This document shows, in pieces, positions 46,290 to 55,325 of a DNA stretch of 64,000 nucleotides; the first letter of the stretch is position 1; each line of letters starts with the position of its first letter. The stretch covers positions 1-64,000 of the forward strand of contig NZ_NGUO01000001.1 in the NCBI RefSeq assembly GCF_002206635.1. The letters are read 5' to 3'. The DNA is from Polynucleobacter aenigmaticus (GTDB lineage Bacteria; Pseudomonadota; Gammaproteobacteria; Burkholderiales; Burkholderiaceae). The notes beneath the pieces were generated by a model that saw only the letters and a program-made list of their open reading frames with translations, did no database searches and was not told the DNA's origin. Position numbers and translations under genes: made by a program.

Positions 46290-48062
46290 ATGTCCCAAGA
46301 TAGCAAACCATCCAAAACACCTCCCGGCGCAGTTACCGAGCCATCCAATTTTTTACGCCAGATCATCGATCACGACCTGGCAAGTGGTGCATATCAGAAC
46401 CGCAGCAATCAAGACGGTGAAGCTATTCCCTCGATCATTACGCGCTTTCCACCTGAGCCAAACGGCTATCTACATATTGGTCATGCTAAGAGTATCTGCC
46501 TCAACTTTGGCTTAGCTGCCGACTACAACCAACAAGCAGGTGGTGCGCGTTGCAATATGCGCCTAGATGACACTAATCCCGTTAAAGAGGATGTCGAGTA
46601 CGCAGACAGCATTTTGGATGCAGTTAAATGGCTTGGTTTTGATTGGGGCACGCATCTTTATCATGCGAGCGATTACTTCGATCAACTCTATGAGTTTGCA
46701 GAGATTCTGATTCAGAATGGCAAAGCGTATGTCGACAGTCAAAGTGCTGATGATATTCACACCAATCGCGGTAACTTTGGTCAAGCGGGAAAAAATAGCC
46801 CCTATCGCGACCGCACCCCCGATGAAAATCTGGCGCTCTTTCGCGAGATGCGCGATGGCAAATACAAAGATGGTGAACATGTTCTTCGCCTGAAGATTGA
46901 TATGGCGCATCCAAATATTGTGATGCGCGATCCTGTGGTTTACCGTATTCGCCATACCGATCATCACCGCACTGGCAGCAAGTGGTGCATCTACCCTCTA
47001 TATGATTTCACGCACTGCATTTCTGATGCGCTGGAGAATGTCTCGCACTCTATTTGCACTTTGGAGTTTGAGAATAATCGTCCGCTGTATGACTGGATCG
47101 TCGCTTCATTAGCTGAATTGGGAGTCTTCAAAAATCCTGTGCCCCACCAGTATGAATTCGCTCGCCTCAATTTGACTTACACCATCACCAGCAAGCGCAA
47201 GCTTCTGCAATTGGTAGAAGAGAAGCATGTTGAGGGCTGGGATGATCCCCGTATGCCGACCATCGTAGGCATACGCCGTAGAGGATATACACCAGAGAGT
47301 ATTCGCCTATTCTGTGAACGCATTGGCGTATCCAAGGCCGATAGCTGGATTGATATGAGTACTCTCGATCAAGCCTTGCGGGATGATCTGGAGGCAAAAG
47401 CACCGCGCGCTACTGCGGTACTCAAACCACTCAAGCTCGTGATTGAAAACTTTGATGCCTCTGCAAGTGAGTCTTGCTCTGCACCACGTCATCCGCAGCA
47501 CCCCGAGTGGGGTAATCGCGATTTTCATTTCACAAGAGAATTGTGGATTGAAGAAGATGACTTCATGAAAGAGCCAATTAAGGGCTTCTTCAGACTCTAC
47601 CCACCGATTGGCGATCAACTTGGTGGACGAGTACGCTTGCGTCATGGCTTCGTTATTGAATGCACTGGCTTTGAAGTCGATGCCAATGGTAATGTGACTC
47701 AAGTCAACGCTACTCATTTCCCTGATAGCAAGAGCGGAACCCCCGGTTCAAATAACTATAAAGTTAAAGGGAATATTCATTGGGTAAGCGCTGCAGAGGC
47801 TGTGCCTGCGCAAGTGCGTCTCTATGACCACTTATTTAATGACCCACATCCCGACGGTGGCGATAAGAATTTCCTGGAAGCAATCAATCCAAACTCCAAG
47901 CAAACCATTACAGCTTATTTAGAGCCTTGCATGAAAGAGGTGAAGGCTGGGGATCGCTTTCAGTTCGAACGTCACGGTTACTTTGTTGCCGACCAAAACG
48001 ACTCCACCCCTGGTAAGCCGGTATTTAACCGCACAGTTGGTCTTAAGGATTCTTGGAAATAG
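46290..48062 (+). CDS. glnS: Glutaminyl-tRNA synthetase
   Basis: Class I synthetase of 590 residues charging tRNA-Gln. HIGH motif in FPPEPNGYLHIGHAKSI near residue 58; the KMSKS equivalent is TSKRKLLQLV near 303. The C-terminal two beta-barrels bind the anticodon. Length is somewhat above E. coli GlnRS (554). There is no Shine-Dalgarno; TACAAT ends five bases before the ATG, which suggests a leaderless message. Its 3' end overlaps that of the convergent epimerase gene by 20 bp. Its presence implies that Gln-tRNA is made directly. Confidence 0.96.
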   Translation: MSQDSKPSKTPPGAVTEPSNFLRQIIDHDLASGAYQNRSNQDGEAIPSIITRFPPEPNGYLHIGHAKSICLNFGLAADYNQQAGGARCNMRLDDTNPVKEDVEYADSILDAVKWLGFDWGTHLYHASDYFDQLYEFAEILIQNGKAYVDSQSADDIHTNRGNFGQAGKNSPYRDRTPDENLALFREMRDGKYKDGEHVLRLKIDMAHPNIVMRDPVVYRIRHTDHHRTGSKWCIYPLYDFTHCISDALENVSHSICTLEFENNRPLYDWIVASLAELGVFKNPVPHQYEFARLNLTYTITSKRKLLQLVEEKHVEGWDDPRMPTIVGIRRRGYTPESIRLFCERIGVSKADSWIDMSTLDQALRDDLEAKAPRATAVLKPLKLVIENFDASASESCSAPRHPQHPEWGNRDFHFTRELWIEEDDFMKEPIKGFFRLYPPIGDQLGGRVRLRHGFVIECTGFEVDANGNVTQVNATHFPDSKSGTPGSNNYKVKGNIHWVSAAEAVPAQVRLYDHLFNDPHPDGGDKNFLEAINPNSKQTITAYLEPCMKEVKAGDRFQFERHGYFVADQNDSTPGKPVFNRTVGLKDSWK

Positions 48063-48930
48063 TTTTCAGAAACTCTGCCACGCTGGGATAGCGTAGCGGG
48101 GTTTTTAATTCTTGTAGTCGCGCATTCGTTACACGCCGTGACTCCCGCATAAATGACCAGAGCATGGGGGAAACTATTTTCTGTAACTCTGTACTCGGCA
48201 ATCTTGGCGGTCGATCCAAACCAAAGGCATCTGCCACTTCATCAAAGTAATCACCCATCTTGGTTTCACCGCCGTCACACGTATTAATGATGCGCTGCGG
48301 CTTGCCGTGATATACGGCAGCACATACTAGCCTTGCCAAATCATCGCTTTGAATGTGATTTGAGTACGCATCTTCAGCCGAAATTAATGCAGGGGTACCC
48401 GCCTGAATGCGTTCCACCGGTAATCGGTCTGCCGCATAGATGCCAGGTACACGGAGAATGGTGAGGGCCACACCATGGGCAGGCGCCCATAAACGTAGGC
48501 TACTTTCAGCATCAACCCGTCGCTTAGCGCGCTCACTTTGCGGATTTACTGGGGTAACTTCGCTCACCCTGCCACCCGCATGATCTCCATAGACGCCGGT
48601 AGTGCTCACATAAATCAAGCGCCTGACGGAACCAGAGCCTTGGGCTAAAATTCGGAGGAGGTTGCGAGTTCGGCAATCGCGATGACCTGCATTTTGGGGT
48701 GGTGCTAAGTGAATTACGGTTTCTGCCAATCCACTCAAGCGCCACAAGCTGTCGAGCTTATCCAGATCCCCCAAAATCGGAATCGCGCCAACTGCTCTCA
48801 ACTCCTGAAAACGTGTTTTCTGGGAAGTTAAGGCGTAAACGCGGCAACTTTTCGCAAGCTGCTTGGCCACGCGCAGACCAATGTCACCGCAACCAATAAT
48901 CAGGATTCGAGATTTACCAAAAGATTGCAT
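48043..48930 (-). CDS. NAD-dependent epimerase/dehydratase-family protein (YeeZ-like)
   Basis: Rossmann-fold protein of 295 residues of the extended short-chain dehydrogenase type. The nucleotide-binding loop is ILIIGCGDIGLRVA (residues about 9-22) and the catalytic region LIYVSTTGVYGDHAGG lies near residue 105. YeeZ-like proteins are annotated as sugar-nucleotide epimerases but have no proven reaction; the same caution applies here. It is divergent from the ferredoxin-reductase gene with only 36 bp between start codons, and convergent with glnS. Confidence 0.83.
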   Translation of the reverse strand: MQSFGKSRILIIGCGDIGLRVAKQLAKSCRVYALTSQKTRFQELRAVGAIPILGDLDKLDSLWRLSGLAETVIHLAPPQNAGHRDCRTRNLLRILAQGSGSVRRLIYVSTTGVYGDHAGGRVSEVTPVNPQSERAKRRVDAESSLRLWAPAHGVALTILRVPGIYAADRLPVERIQAGTPALISAEDAYSNHIQSDDLARLVCAAVYHGKPQRIINTCDGGETKMGDYFDEVADAFGLDRPPRLPSTELQKIVSPMLWSFMRESRRVTNARLQELKTPLRYPSVAEFLKTISKNP

Positions 48931-48966
48931 AGGTCATATCGTAACGATTTATTGAAAGGAATGAGA

Positions 48967-50007
48967 GTGTCTTACCAAGTCACGCTCAAAGCGAGCGGGA
49001 AACAATTTACTGTCCAGAAGGATGAGACCCTGCTAGAGGCCGCCCTACAGCAAGGCATTACGCTCCCCTACGGCTGTAAAAATGGTGCCTGCGGATCCTG
49101 CAAGGGCAAAATATTGGAAGGTCAGGTTGAGCATGGCCAGCATAGCGCTACTGCTCTTAGCCCAGCTGATGAGGCTTCTGGTGGCGCTTTATTTTGCTGT
49201 GCCCACCCCAAATCCGATCTCCTCATAGAGGCTCGTGAAGTTCAGGGGGCTAGCGATATTGCTATCCGTAAAGTGCCCTGCCGCGTGAATTCGATTTCAA
49301 AACCCAGTGAAGATGTGGCGATTCTCAAGCTACAGCTTCCGGCAACGGAGCGCTTTCAATTTCTAGCTGGGCAGTATTTAGAATTTCTACTGAAAGATGG
49401 CCAGCGCCGTGCCTACTCCATTGCAAACGCCCCTAATCAAGATGGCCCTCTCGAGTTGCATCTGCGTCATTTACCGGGCGGTCTGTTTACCGATTTCGTC
49501 TTTGGTGCAAAAGAGCCTGCGCTTAAAGAGAAAGATATTCTGCGTTTTGAGGGGCCGCTGGGCAGCTTCTTCTTAAGAGAAGACTCCAAGAAACCGATTA
49601 TTTTCGTTGCCGCAGGTACCGGTTTTGCACCCATTAAGTCCATCGTGGAACAAATGCAGATCAAGAAGATCCAGCGTCCCATTTATTTGTACTGGGGTGG
49701 ACGTCGTCCCAGCGATCTCTACCTCGATGCACTCTGCCAAGCTTGGGCAAAAGATATCCCCGGCCTTACCTATATCCCAGTGATTTCGAATGCTTTGCCA
49801 GAGGATCGATGGACAGGAAGATCTGGCTTTGTACATCAAGCGGTCATTGCTGACCACCCTAATATGGCAGGTTTTCAGGTCTACGCTTGTGGCGCTCCCG
49901 TCATGGTCAATGCGGCCCGTCAGGACTTTTCATCTGAATGTCATCTGCCTGAGGAAGAATTCTATGCGGACTCCTTTACTAGTGCCGCTGACCTTGCAAC
50001 AAACTAA
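48967..50007 (+). CDS. Ferredoxin-NAD(P)H reductase, CDP-6-deoxy-delta-3,4-glucoseen reductase-like
   Basis: Electron-transfer flavoprotein of 346 residues with an N-terminal plant-type [2Fe-2S] ferredoxin domain (Cys37, Cys42, Cys45 and Cys77 or Cys78, in GCKNGACGSCKGK and CCAHP), an FAD domain (RAYSIANAP, the R-x-Y-S motif) and an NAD domain (FVAAGTGFAPIKSI). The family name comes from deoxysugar synthesis, but in Burkholderiales it is a general reductase that may serve orphan oxygenases such as the Rieske protein in this window. The GTG at 48967 is chosen because AAAGGA lies six bases ahead; the ATG at 48961 abuts that site. Confidence 0.85.
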   Translation: MSYQVTLKASGKQFTVQKDETLLEAALQQGITLPYGCKNGACGSCKGKILEGQVEHGQHSATALSPADEASGGALFCCAHPKSDLLIEAREVQGASDIAIRKVPCRVNSISKPSEDVAILKLQLPATERFQFLAGQYLEFLLKDGQRRAYSIANAPNQDGPLELHLRHLPGGLFTDFVFGAKEPALKEKDILRFEGPLGSFFLREDSKKPIIFVAAGTGFAPIKSIVEQMQIKKIQRPIYLYWGGRRPSDLYLDALCQAWAKDIPGLTYIPVISNALPEDRWTGRSGFVHQAVIADHPNMAGFQVYACGAPVMVNAARQDFSSECHLPEEEFYADSFTSAADLATN

Positions 50008-50074
50008 CTCAGTTACTAACTAAGTTAGTTAGCGTGATAATAGAAACCTGATTTGATCTCACCAAGCAAACAAT

Positions 50075-51268
50075 ATGAATAAGCCAGCCCAATCCGTAGA
50101 TGCTCACTCAGTGATGTTTATTACCCCACGACCAGAAGTGGTCATGGTTGAGGGTCAAGGTTCGTGGCTGACAGATAACAATGGCAAGCGCTACTTGGAC
50201 TTCTTGCAAGGCTGGGCAGTGAACTGCCTAGGCCATAGCAATCCAGGGATGATTGAAGCACTCAATGCGCAAGCCAAGAAGCTGATTAATCCAAGCCCTG
50301 CTTTTTATAACGAGCCGATGATTCGTTTATCGAATTTGCTCACGGACAATAGTTGCTTCAATAAGGTTTTTTTTGCCAATAGCGGCGCAGAGGCTAATGA
50401 AGGCGCGATTAAATTAGCGCGCAAATGGGGGCAGCTCAATAAATCCGGCGCTTTTGAAATCATTACCTTTGATCACAGTTTCCATGGCCGAACCTTAGCA
50501 ACCATGAGCGCCTCTGGTAAGCCAGGTTGGGATACCATGTTTGCCCCACAAGTTCCCGGCTTCCCAAAAGCAGATTTAAATGATTTAGAGTCTGTTAAGA
50601 AACTCGTGACAGATAAGACGGTTGCAGTGATGCTCGAGCCGGTGCAAGGTGAAGGCGGCGTGATTCCAGTCACCAAAGAATTTATGCAAGGCCTGCGCAA
50701 ATTCACTAAAGAAAATAATATTCTGTTGATCGTGGATGAAGTGCAAGCTGGTTGTGGTCGTACCGGCAAGCTCTTTGCATACCAGCACTATGGTATTGAG
50801 CCAGATATCATGACTTTAGGTAAAGGTATTGGTGGTGGCGTTCCACTAGCCGCACTGATGGCAAGTGATGCTGTTGCTTGTTTCGTACCAGGCGATCAGG
50901 GTGGAACCTATAACGGCAATCCACTTATGACTGCAGTGGGGATCAGCGTGATTGAACAGCTCTTGGCGCCAGGCTTCCTAGAATCAGTTCGTGAAAAAGG
51001 TGAGTTACTTAGCAAAGAATTACTCTCCATCTCTGAAGAATTTAATTTAAATGGCGAGCGCGGTAAAGGTTTGTTGCGCGCACTCATACTCAATAGTGAT
51101 ATTGGTGGCAAATTAGTTGAGCTGGCTCGTGATCGCAATCCAGAAGGTTTGCTGATTAATTCACCAAGACCCAATCTGCTACGTTTTATGCCAGCACTCA
51201 ATGTGAGTGATGATGAAATCCGTCACATGTGCAAAACATTGAGAGATCTGCTCAAGCAAGTTGCTTAA
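50075..51268 (+). CDS. argD: Acetylornithine aminotransferase
   Basis: PLP-dependent class III aminotransferase of 397 residues, for arginine synthesis (and possibly succinyldiaminopimelate in lysine synthesis). Marks: [15 protein letters not shown] near the start, [20 protein letters not shown] (PLP phosphate site), [14 protein letters not shown] with the cofactor Asp, and the Schiff-base Lys in [12 protein letters not shown] near residue 249. Ornithine, 4-aminobutyrate and related transaminases share this fold, but length and motifs favour ArgD. It stands alone, with a terminator right after. Confidence 0.9.
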   Translation: MNKPAQSVDAHSVMFITPRPEVVMVEGQGSWLTDNNGKRYLDFLQGWAVNCLGHSNPGMIEALNAQAKKLINPSPAFYNEPMIRLSNLLTDNSCFNKVFFANSGAEANEGAIKLARKWGQLNKSGAFEIITFDHSFHGRTLATMSASGKPGWDTMFAPQVPGFPKADLNDLESVKKLVTDKTVAVMLEPVQGEGGVIPVTKEFMQGLRKFTKENNILLIVDEVQAGCGRTGKLFAYQHYGIEPDIMTLGKGIGGGVPLAALMASDAVACFVPGDQGGTYNGNPLMTAVGISVIEQLLAPGFLESVREKGELLSKELLSISEEFNLNGERGKGLLRALILNSDIGGKLVELARDRNPEGLLINSPRPNLLRFMPALNVSDDEIRHMCKTLRDLLKQVA

Positions 51269-51290
51269 AAATACCAAGAGGTAATGCAAT

Positions 51291-51316
51291 AAAGGGGCCT
51301 TGAGCCCCTTTATCTT
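51291..51316 (+). terminator. Terminator of argD
   Basis: Eight-base stem AAAGGGGC/GCCCCTTT with a five-base loop, followed by ATCTTTT. It lies between convergent argD and ispH and may serve both. Confidence 0.9.
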
Positions 51317-51337
51317 TTATCGCATCAATCAAAGCGC

Positions 51338-52282
51338 TTACTTACCAACCAAATTTTTCGGTAAAGAGAATGTAACGTCCTCCACCACACCCTCTAGGTT
51401 GCGAATGCTGCGCGGACCAAATTCTTGAATCTTACTGACAATCGATTGCGCCAAGCTTTCAGGAGCTGAGGCGCCCGCCGTAAGTCCAACCCGCCTCTTG
51501 CCAACAAACCATTCCGCCTGCAACTGCTCGGGAGCATCCACCATGTAAGCAGGTACCCCCAGCTTTTCAGCCAATTCACGCAAGCGATTCGAGTTCGAGC
51601 TCGCCTTACTTCCCACCACAATAACCACCTCCACTTGGGGCGCCATGAATTTCACAGCATCTTGGCGATTTTGTGTGGCGTAGCAAATATCTTGTTTACG
51701 AGGCTGAACAATATTCGGGAATTTTTGAGTTAAGGCCTCAACGATTTCTTTGGTCTCATCGACAGAGAGTGTAGTTTGGGTAACAAAAGCAATTTTTTCA
51801 TTCTCAGCAAAAGGCAGGCCAGCAACATCAGCTACTTTTTCAATCAGATAAACGCCTTCATTTACCTGCCCCATCGTGCCTTCCACTTCTGGATGCCCAG
51901 CATGACCAATCATCAAGACCGTAAAACCTTCTTTGCACATCTTCACTACCTCAAGATGGACTTTAGTTACCAACGGGCAAGTGGCGTCATACACCTGCAG
52001 CCCGCGCTCCTCAGCATCTTTACGAACCTCTTGAGAGACGCCATGTGCACTGAATACCACAATGCCACCTTTAGGAACCTCATCTAGCTCTTCAACAAAT
52101 ACCGCGCCCTTCTCACGCAGGCCATTCACAACGTAAGCATTGTGAACAATCTCATGACGCACATAAATCGGCGCACCAAAACGGATCAGCGCTTCATCCA
52201 CAATATTGATTGCCCGATCTACACCCGCGCAAAACCCACGGGGTTGCGCCATCAATATTTCTGCAGAATCTGGTGTATTCAT
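51338..52282 (-). CDS. ispH: 4-hydroxy-3-methylbut-2-enyl diphosphate reductase
   Basis: Last enzyme of the MEP route, giving isopentenyl and dimethylallyl diphosphates; 314 residues with a [4Fe-4S] cluster. The three cluster Cys are in [11 protein letters not shown] (Cys18), [12 protein letters not shown] (near 101) and [12 protein letters not shown] (near 198). Substrate-binding HGVSQEV and [10 protein letters not shown] are present. It follows the FKBP gene by three bases, the conserved fkpB-ispH pair of Proteobacteria. It supplies precursors for the crt cassette as well as quinones. Confidence 0.97.
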   Translation of the reverse strand: MNTPDSAEILMAQPRGFCAGVDRAINIVDEALIRFGAPIYVRHEIVHNAYVVNGLREKGAVFVEELDEVPKGGIVVFSAHGVSQEVRKDAEERGLQVYDATCPLVTKVHLEVVKMCKEGFTVLMIGHAGHPEVEGTMGQVNEGVYLIEKVADVAGLPFAENEKIAFVTQTTLSVDETKEIVEALTQKFPNIVQPRKQDICYATQNRQDAVKFMAPQVEVVIVVGSKASSNSNRLRELAEKLGVPAYMVDAPEQLQAEWFVGKRRVGLTAGASAPESLAQSIVSKIQEFGPRSIRNLEGVVEDVTFSLPKNLVGK

Positions 52283-52285
52283 CAG

Positions 52286-52732
52286 TTAGAGAATAGCCAC
52301 GATTTCAGCTTCGAAGGTCACAGGCCTTCCAGCAAGCGGGTGGTTGAAATCAAACCAAGCGCCCTCTTCATTGATCGATTGCAAGACACCAGCGTATTGG
52401 GCGCCACCAGGCGCATTAAATTCAATCACATCACCCGGATTAAATTCCACATCATCATCGCGACCTTCTTTGAGCGCACCTAGAGAAACCCACTGAATTA
52501 ACTCTTCTTTGCGCTCACCAAAACTCTCTTCAGGCGGCATTAAGGCACTTTTCTTTTCCCCAACACTTAATCCAATCAACACCCTCTCAAAACAAGGCGC
52601 AAATTGTCCAGAACCCATCATTACCGTCGCAGGGCGATCGATAAAAGTATTGATGTAATCATCCCCACTGGGCAAAGTCAGCCGATAGTTGAGGGTCAGG
52701 AAGGAGTTAGGCAAAACCGTAATCTTAGTCAT
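52286..52732 (-). CDS. fkpB: FKBP-type peptidyl-prolyl isomerase, SlpA/FkpB-like
   Basis: Cytoplasmic proline isomerase/chaperone of 148 residues of the SlyD-like subgroup with an IF (insert-in-flap) domain. Marks: LTLNYRLTLPSGD at the start, PATVMMGSGQFAPCFERVLIGL (the FKBP flap), and LMPPEESFGERKEELIQ leading into the insert domain. The ATG at 52732 is preferred; a longer frame adds 12 residues that overlap the neighbouring pseudogene. It is coupled to ispH downstream. Confidence 0.92.
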   Translation of the reverse strand: MTKITVLPNSFLTLNYRLTLPSGDDYINTFIDRPATVMMGSGQFAPCFERVLIGLSVGEKKSALMPPEESFGERKEELIQWVSLGALKEGRDDDVEFNPGDVIEFNAPGGAQYAGVLQSINEEGAWFDFNHPLAGRPVTFEAEIVAIL

Positions 52733-52762
52733 AAGGTAATTGTATCTAGGCCTGACGCCAGC

Positions 52763-53452
52763 GTGCACTCGCCCATTACCGAATGGCCCACAATGGATCA
52801 GCCCCGCGAAAAACTGCGTGCCCTAGGGGGTAGGCGCTCTGAACGATGCAGAATTACTAACCATCTTCTTGCGAGTTGGTATTAAAGAAAAAACTGCCAT
52901 GGCCTTAGGAGGGGACCTTCTCCACCATTTTGGCAATCTGCTGCGCCCACTGTCCAACACCCCAGAGAAATTAACCCAGATTCAAAGCATGGGTATTTCC
53001 AAGTGGTCTCAAATTCAGGCTGCCTATGAGCTAGTGAAGCGCAGTCTTGAGAAAATACTTACTCAGGATTCCATTTTTTCATCCCCCGGCTATGTGAGAG
53101 AGTTCCTGTAAGCCAAATTTGGGTGTCTACCGCATGAAGTTTTTCCATGTCTCTACCTTGACTCCCGCCTACACCTAATTGATCGCCAGGAGCTCTTTAG
53201 AGGCTCCCTGACCCATACGACTGTCTACCCCCGAGAAATCCTCAAGGAAGCCTTCTTTAGGAATGCTAGGCCCTGATCGTGGTTCATAACCACCCCAGTG
53301 GAAACCCGCTTCCTAGCCTTGCCGATCAAGAATTAACCAAGACACTCTCCAAAGCCTTGCAATTGGTCGATATTCCGCTTTTAAATCATTGCATTGTGAA
53401 TGGCAGTGGTTTTTTCTCATTTTTCGATTCAGGTCTTATGAAAAATGACTAA
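52763..53452 (+). pseudogene. radC: Degenerate radC (JAMM/MPN DNA-repair-associated protein)
   Basis: Recognisable RadC broken by several lesions. The N-terminus reads ITEWPTMDQPREKLRALGG, then a frameshift in the G-run near 52830 moves ALNDAELLTIFLRVGIKEK into another frame. After LLHHFGNLLRPLS and SSPGYVREFL a TCA-to-TAA type change stops the frame at 53111. The C-terminal half continues as AKFGCLPHEVF, LDSRLHLIDRQELFRGSLTHTTVYPREILKEAF, and after further shifts the metal-site HNHPSGNPLP and LNHCIVNGSGFF. The position just before rpmB-rpmG is the standard radC place. With at least three independent lesions it cannot be a sequencing slip. Confidence 0.92.
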
Positions 53453-53601
53453 AAAAGATAGTGATTACTAACTTAGTGGGATATTTTTAGCATAATTGAG
53501 CCTCTACTGACTAAATCCTCATAACTAAAGCGAAATAGGGGTAGATCAAAGTGGGCTGAGGCTGATACAATCTTTTTTTTCGCAATTAATGGAGTTATGT
53601 C

Positions 53602-53835
53602 ATGGCAAAAGTTTGCCAAGTCACTGGGAAGAAGCCGATGGTTGGCAACAATGTATCCCATGCAAACAATAAAACGAAGCGTCGCTTTTTGCCGAATTTG
53701 CAAAATCGTCGTTTCTGGGTTGAATCTGAAAACCGTTGGATTAGCTTGCGCTTAACCAATGCTGGTTTGCGCGTTATCGACAAAAACGGCATCGATGCTG
53801 TTTTGACTGATCTACGTGCACGCGGCGAAATTTAA
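53602..53835 (+). CDS. rpmB: 50S ribosomal protein L28
   Basis: Large-subunit ribosomal protein of 77 residues, opening [20 protein letters not shown] with the family's N-terminal pattern, then [21 protein letters not shown]. The length is standard for proteobacterial L28. It is followed by rpmG 11 bases later with a shared terminator, the conserved rpmB-rpmG pair. GGAG lies ten bases before the ATG. With radC upstream broken, a promoter must lie in the 150 bp in between. Confidence 0.97.
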   Translation: MAKVCQVTGKKPMVGNNVSHANNKTKRRFLPNLQNRRFWVESENRWISLRLTNAGLRVIDKNGIDAVLTDLRARGEI

Positions 53836-53846
53836 GGAGCACAAAA

Positions 53847-54014
53847 ATGGCTAAAGGCGGCAGAGAAAAAATCAAATTAGAGTCATCAGCTGGTACTGGT
53901 CACTTCTATACAACTACAAAAAACAAGCGTACAAAGCCTGAGAAAATGGAGATTATGAAGTTCGATCCCACTATTCGCAAGCACGTTGCTTACAAAGAAA
54001 CAAAGCTGAAATAA
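53847..54014 (+). CDS. rpmG: 50S ribosomal protein L33
   Basis: Ribosomal protein of 55 residues, opening [20 protein letters not shown] and ending [10 protein letters not shown]. It lacks the CxxC pairs of zinc-binding L33, so it is the zinc-independent form. The ATG lies seven bases after the ribosome site AAGGAG (53834-53839). It is too short for many gene finders but unmistakable by sequence and by its place after rpmB. Confidence 0.96.
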   Translation: MAKGGREKIKLESSAGTGHFYTTTKNKRTKPEKMEIMKFDPTIRKHVAYKETKLK

Positions 54015-54048
54015 TTTATCGATTCGATATTTATTCGCAGCAAATAAA

Positions 54049-54071
54049 AAACCCGCTACTAGTAGCGGGTT
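54049..54071 (+). terminator. Terminator of rpmB-rpmG
   Basis: Stem AACCCGCTACT/AGTAGCGGGTT with essentially no loop beyond the central bases, followed by TTTTATTG and preceded by an A-run, so it can act in both directions and may also serve the convergent desaturase gene. Confidence 0.92.
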
Positions 54072-54104
54072 TTTTATTGTCTTAGTTATTCCGAAGCTAG
54101 TGAC

Positions 54105-55299
54105 TTAAATGTAACGACGCAATCTTAAGGAGAAGTCACGCAAACTAGATAAGCCGCTATCTTCTGCGCGGTGGCACCATGAGTGCAATTGAGATAGCAA
54201 TTGATCGCCAGTGGCATTAGAACGACTCCAGATCGCTTGTAAATCACGACGCATCTCAATCATCTTACGTAACTGAGAATTCGTTGCCATCAACTCTTCC
54301 AGCTTGATCTTTTCTTCTGCGGTCAAACGAGATTCATCCTTACCCAACCAAGTGCGCGCATCATTAAGATGAGCGGCCAACACTTGCATATGCTGAACTT
54401 CATTATTGAAGAAGCTACGCAAAGTCTTGCTGTAGCGAGCCATGATTTCGTAACGGTTAGCAATGATGGCTTCAAGCGTTCCCTGATCTGCGGGACGCAA
54501 GTCACTGAGAACTGGCTTAGGAGAAGTCTTCTTCACTTTAGCCAAGCCTACAGCACTCATCATCTGAATGTACATCCAGCCAATATCGAACTCATACCAT
54601 TTACTAGACAACTTAGCGCTAGTAGCGAAAGTATGGTGATTATTGTGTAACTCTTCACCACCAATCAAAATTCCCCAAGGAAAAATATTGGTTGAAGCAT
54701 CTTCGCAATCGTAATTACGGTAGCCCCAGTAGTGACCGATGCCATTAATAATTCCAGCGGCTGTAATCGGGATCCACAGCATTTGGACGGCCCATACTGT
54801 TAAACCAATTGCACCAAACAAGAACACATCAACAACGAGCATTAAGGCAAGACCCTGCCAAGAACATCTGGAATAGATTTTGCGCTCGAGCCAGTCATCT
54901 GGCGTGCCATGACCAAACTTATCTACAGTCTCTTGATTTTGTGATTCCGTTTTATACAGCTCAGCACCGCGAGAAAGGACTGTGCCAATGCCCAACACTT
55001 GTGGGCTGTGTGGATCATCAATCGTCTCGCACTTAGCGTGATGCTTGCGATGAATGGCTGCCCACTCTTTAGTAACCATGCCCGTTGTTAACCAAAGCCA
55101 GAAACGGAAAAAATGGGACATGATGGGATGTAAGTCCAAAGCACGATGCGCTTGGCAACGATGTAAAAAAAATCGTGACGCCAGCGATGGTGATGTGGGT
55201 GACAACCAGAGTAAAAACGAGGATTTGCCACCAAGTCCAACTTAAATAACCATGGGAAAGCCAGTTAAGGAATAACTCAAAAGCTGAAGCTGTATTCAA
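54105..55299 (-). pseudogene. Fatty-acid (acyl-CoA/acyl-lipid) desaturase with one frameshift
   Basis: Membrane diiron desaturase of about 397 residues if one base is removed. The reading frame starts at a TTG (NTASAFELFLNWLSHGY, first membrane helices) and breaks at an 8-base T-run (plus-strand A's 55165-55172). With seven bases the frame continues VTIFLHRCQAHRALDLHP and all three His boxes are intact: HRCQAHR, HRKHH and ELHNNHH. The C-terminal third is a helical extension (KIKLEELMATNSQL). The longest open frame, from 55205, has a false start. The lesion may be a true mutation, slippage-based switching, or an assembly error; the otherwise perfect remainder argues it is recent or not fixed. 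Confidence 0.88.
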
Positions 55300-55325
55300 A
55301 AGGGCATCCTAGAAAGTCTAAACCC

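Noticed and set aside
52869-53111. 80-codon frame as a small independent gene
   Set aside because: It is the middle of RadC (LLHHFGNLLRPLS ... YVREFL) within the pseudogene.
54105-55205. 366-residue desaturase frame taken as an intact gene
   Set aside because: Its first residues (MSPTSPSLASRFF) are out-of-frame; the true N-terminus lies in another frame upstream of the homopolymer.
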